Assembly (NCBI RefSeq): GCF_000814325.1
Contig: NZ_JPHF01000008.1
Location: 1-64,000 of the forward strand
Reading direction: 5' to 3'
Source of the DNA: Flavihumibacter sp. ZG627
GTDB taxonomy: Bacteria; Bacteroidota; Bacteroidia; Chitinophagales; Chitinophagaceae
DNA: 64,000 nucleotides
Below, piece by piece: positions 63,558 to 64,000 of this stretch. A program made the position numbers and the translations under genes. The notes beneath the pieces are model-generated. The model made no database searches, was not told where the DNA came from, and worked only from the letters and a program-made list of their open reading frames with translations. Positions within the stretch are counted from its first letter, which is position 1, and the number at the start of each line of letters is the position of its first letter.

Positions 63558-64000
63558 ACTGCTATTTTTGTATTTACTAAAATTGATTCAATTAATTGAA
63601 TGGTGCAATACCCTGAATAGGGATTCGCAGTTTATTTTGCGGGCCTGCAGGCTGTCAGTAGCAGAATTTAGTCAGTATATTTATTGAGGCAGCCAACAGT
63701 GGTTGATGATATAGTCCCGGTGCCTTCTAAATGCCTTCTATATCGGAGGATCCCCGTAGGATGATCGGTAGATGCCCGGTAGATAAAAAAATAGAAAATC
63801 AAGGTAAAACTGAATACAGGCTTAGGTTTAATGAATCGGAAGTAGCTTAATTTAAGAGATGCGGGATCCATTTTAAATAGAATAAATGGCTCATCTATCT
63901 GGAAAAATTGGCTCATTCCATGATTTAATTGGCTCATTTCACAATAATGGGATCATTCGTTTTGTTCTCAAATTACCAGTGCAGCAATGATTTCTTCCGC
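63558..64000. other. Right-end region with spaced TGGCTCAT repeats
   Basis: No confident gene. TGGCTCAT recurs at 63887, 63909 and 63930 (period about 21-22 bp), with a degenerate copy near 63948. This is the layout of the multiple terminal repeats of IS21-type elements. A short minus-strand reading frame ending with TGA at 63968-63970 (last residues EEIIAALVI) may be the end of a gene that continues past the window. The minus-strand ORF 63668-63937 overlaps these repeats, has no known pattern and is not reported. Confidence 0.35.

Noticed and set aside
63668-63937. Minus-strand 89-aa frame at the right end
   Set aside because: It overlaps the TGGCTCAT repeats and shows no family pattern.

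Overview
The window is a piece of a Bacteroidota chromosome, most likely from the Chitinophagaceae or a close relative. The evidence is a SusC/SusD pair, type IX secretion (T9SS) parts (a PorZ-like protein and secreted proteins with type A or type B sorting domains), Bacteroidota-type -7 boxes (TAnnTTTG) directly before genes, several TTG/GTG starts without Shine-Dalgarno sequences, and a long IleRS. No tRNA, rRNA or CRISPR array was seen. The species is not assigned.

Layout. 1-2025 (minus) is the N-terminal part of a large secreted protein built of exact 270-bp repeats; it runs off the left edge. 2507-7056 (minus) holds a DksA/TraR-like protein with a histone-H1-like tail, then ileS. 8016-18800 is a heme locus: hemN, the hemH-hemJ pair on the opposite strand, then a tight operon hemA-C-D-E-F-B-yciI-hemL. 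Together these encode every step from glutamyl-tRNA to protoheme, with both oxygen-dependent (HemF) and oxygen-independent (HemN) coproporphyrinogen oxidases and HemJ for the protoporphyrinogen step. A PepSY membrane protein, a ferritin and an AraC regulator with a cysteine cluster follow, suggesting an iron/heme neighbourhood. 21824-31617 holds gyrB, a small 67-aa protein with its own terminator, a lectin/PKD/CHU_C protein, a DUF1080 protein, serS, a cyclophilin lipoprotein, gcvH, an ECF sigma/anti-sigma pair and a VanZ-like protein. 32209-39903 holds prfA, an amidohydrolase, recO, porZ and an MMPL/RND exporter.

39905-40454 is a decayed SusC gene, followed by an intact SusC/SusD pair (40709-45156) with a strong terminator. 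45299-53772 carries a TlpA-like lipoprotein, gatB, a two-PDZ protein, alaS, an M23 peptidase and a MerR-type regulator. 53841-61016 carries an MscS channel, a predicted periplasmic protein, lpxH, a GGCT-like protein, a LUD protein, ftsH, rsfS and birA. 61035-63557 holds a small HExxH protein, a lipoprotein with a CX4CH motif and a TPR protein. The right end has spaced direct repeats that resemble an IS21-type terminus.

The observations most worth following are: (i) two pairs of 7-bp direct repeats with 11-bp period (PHO-box-like, TGACANT) placed the same way upstream of both hemN and hemA; (ii) an IleRS whose HIGH motif is swapped to GIHH; (iii) a family of TGTCTGACA palindromes sitting on or next to gene ends, one supplying the end of birA; (iv) the SusC pseudogene; (v) a BlaI-like operator in front of the PDZ gene.
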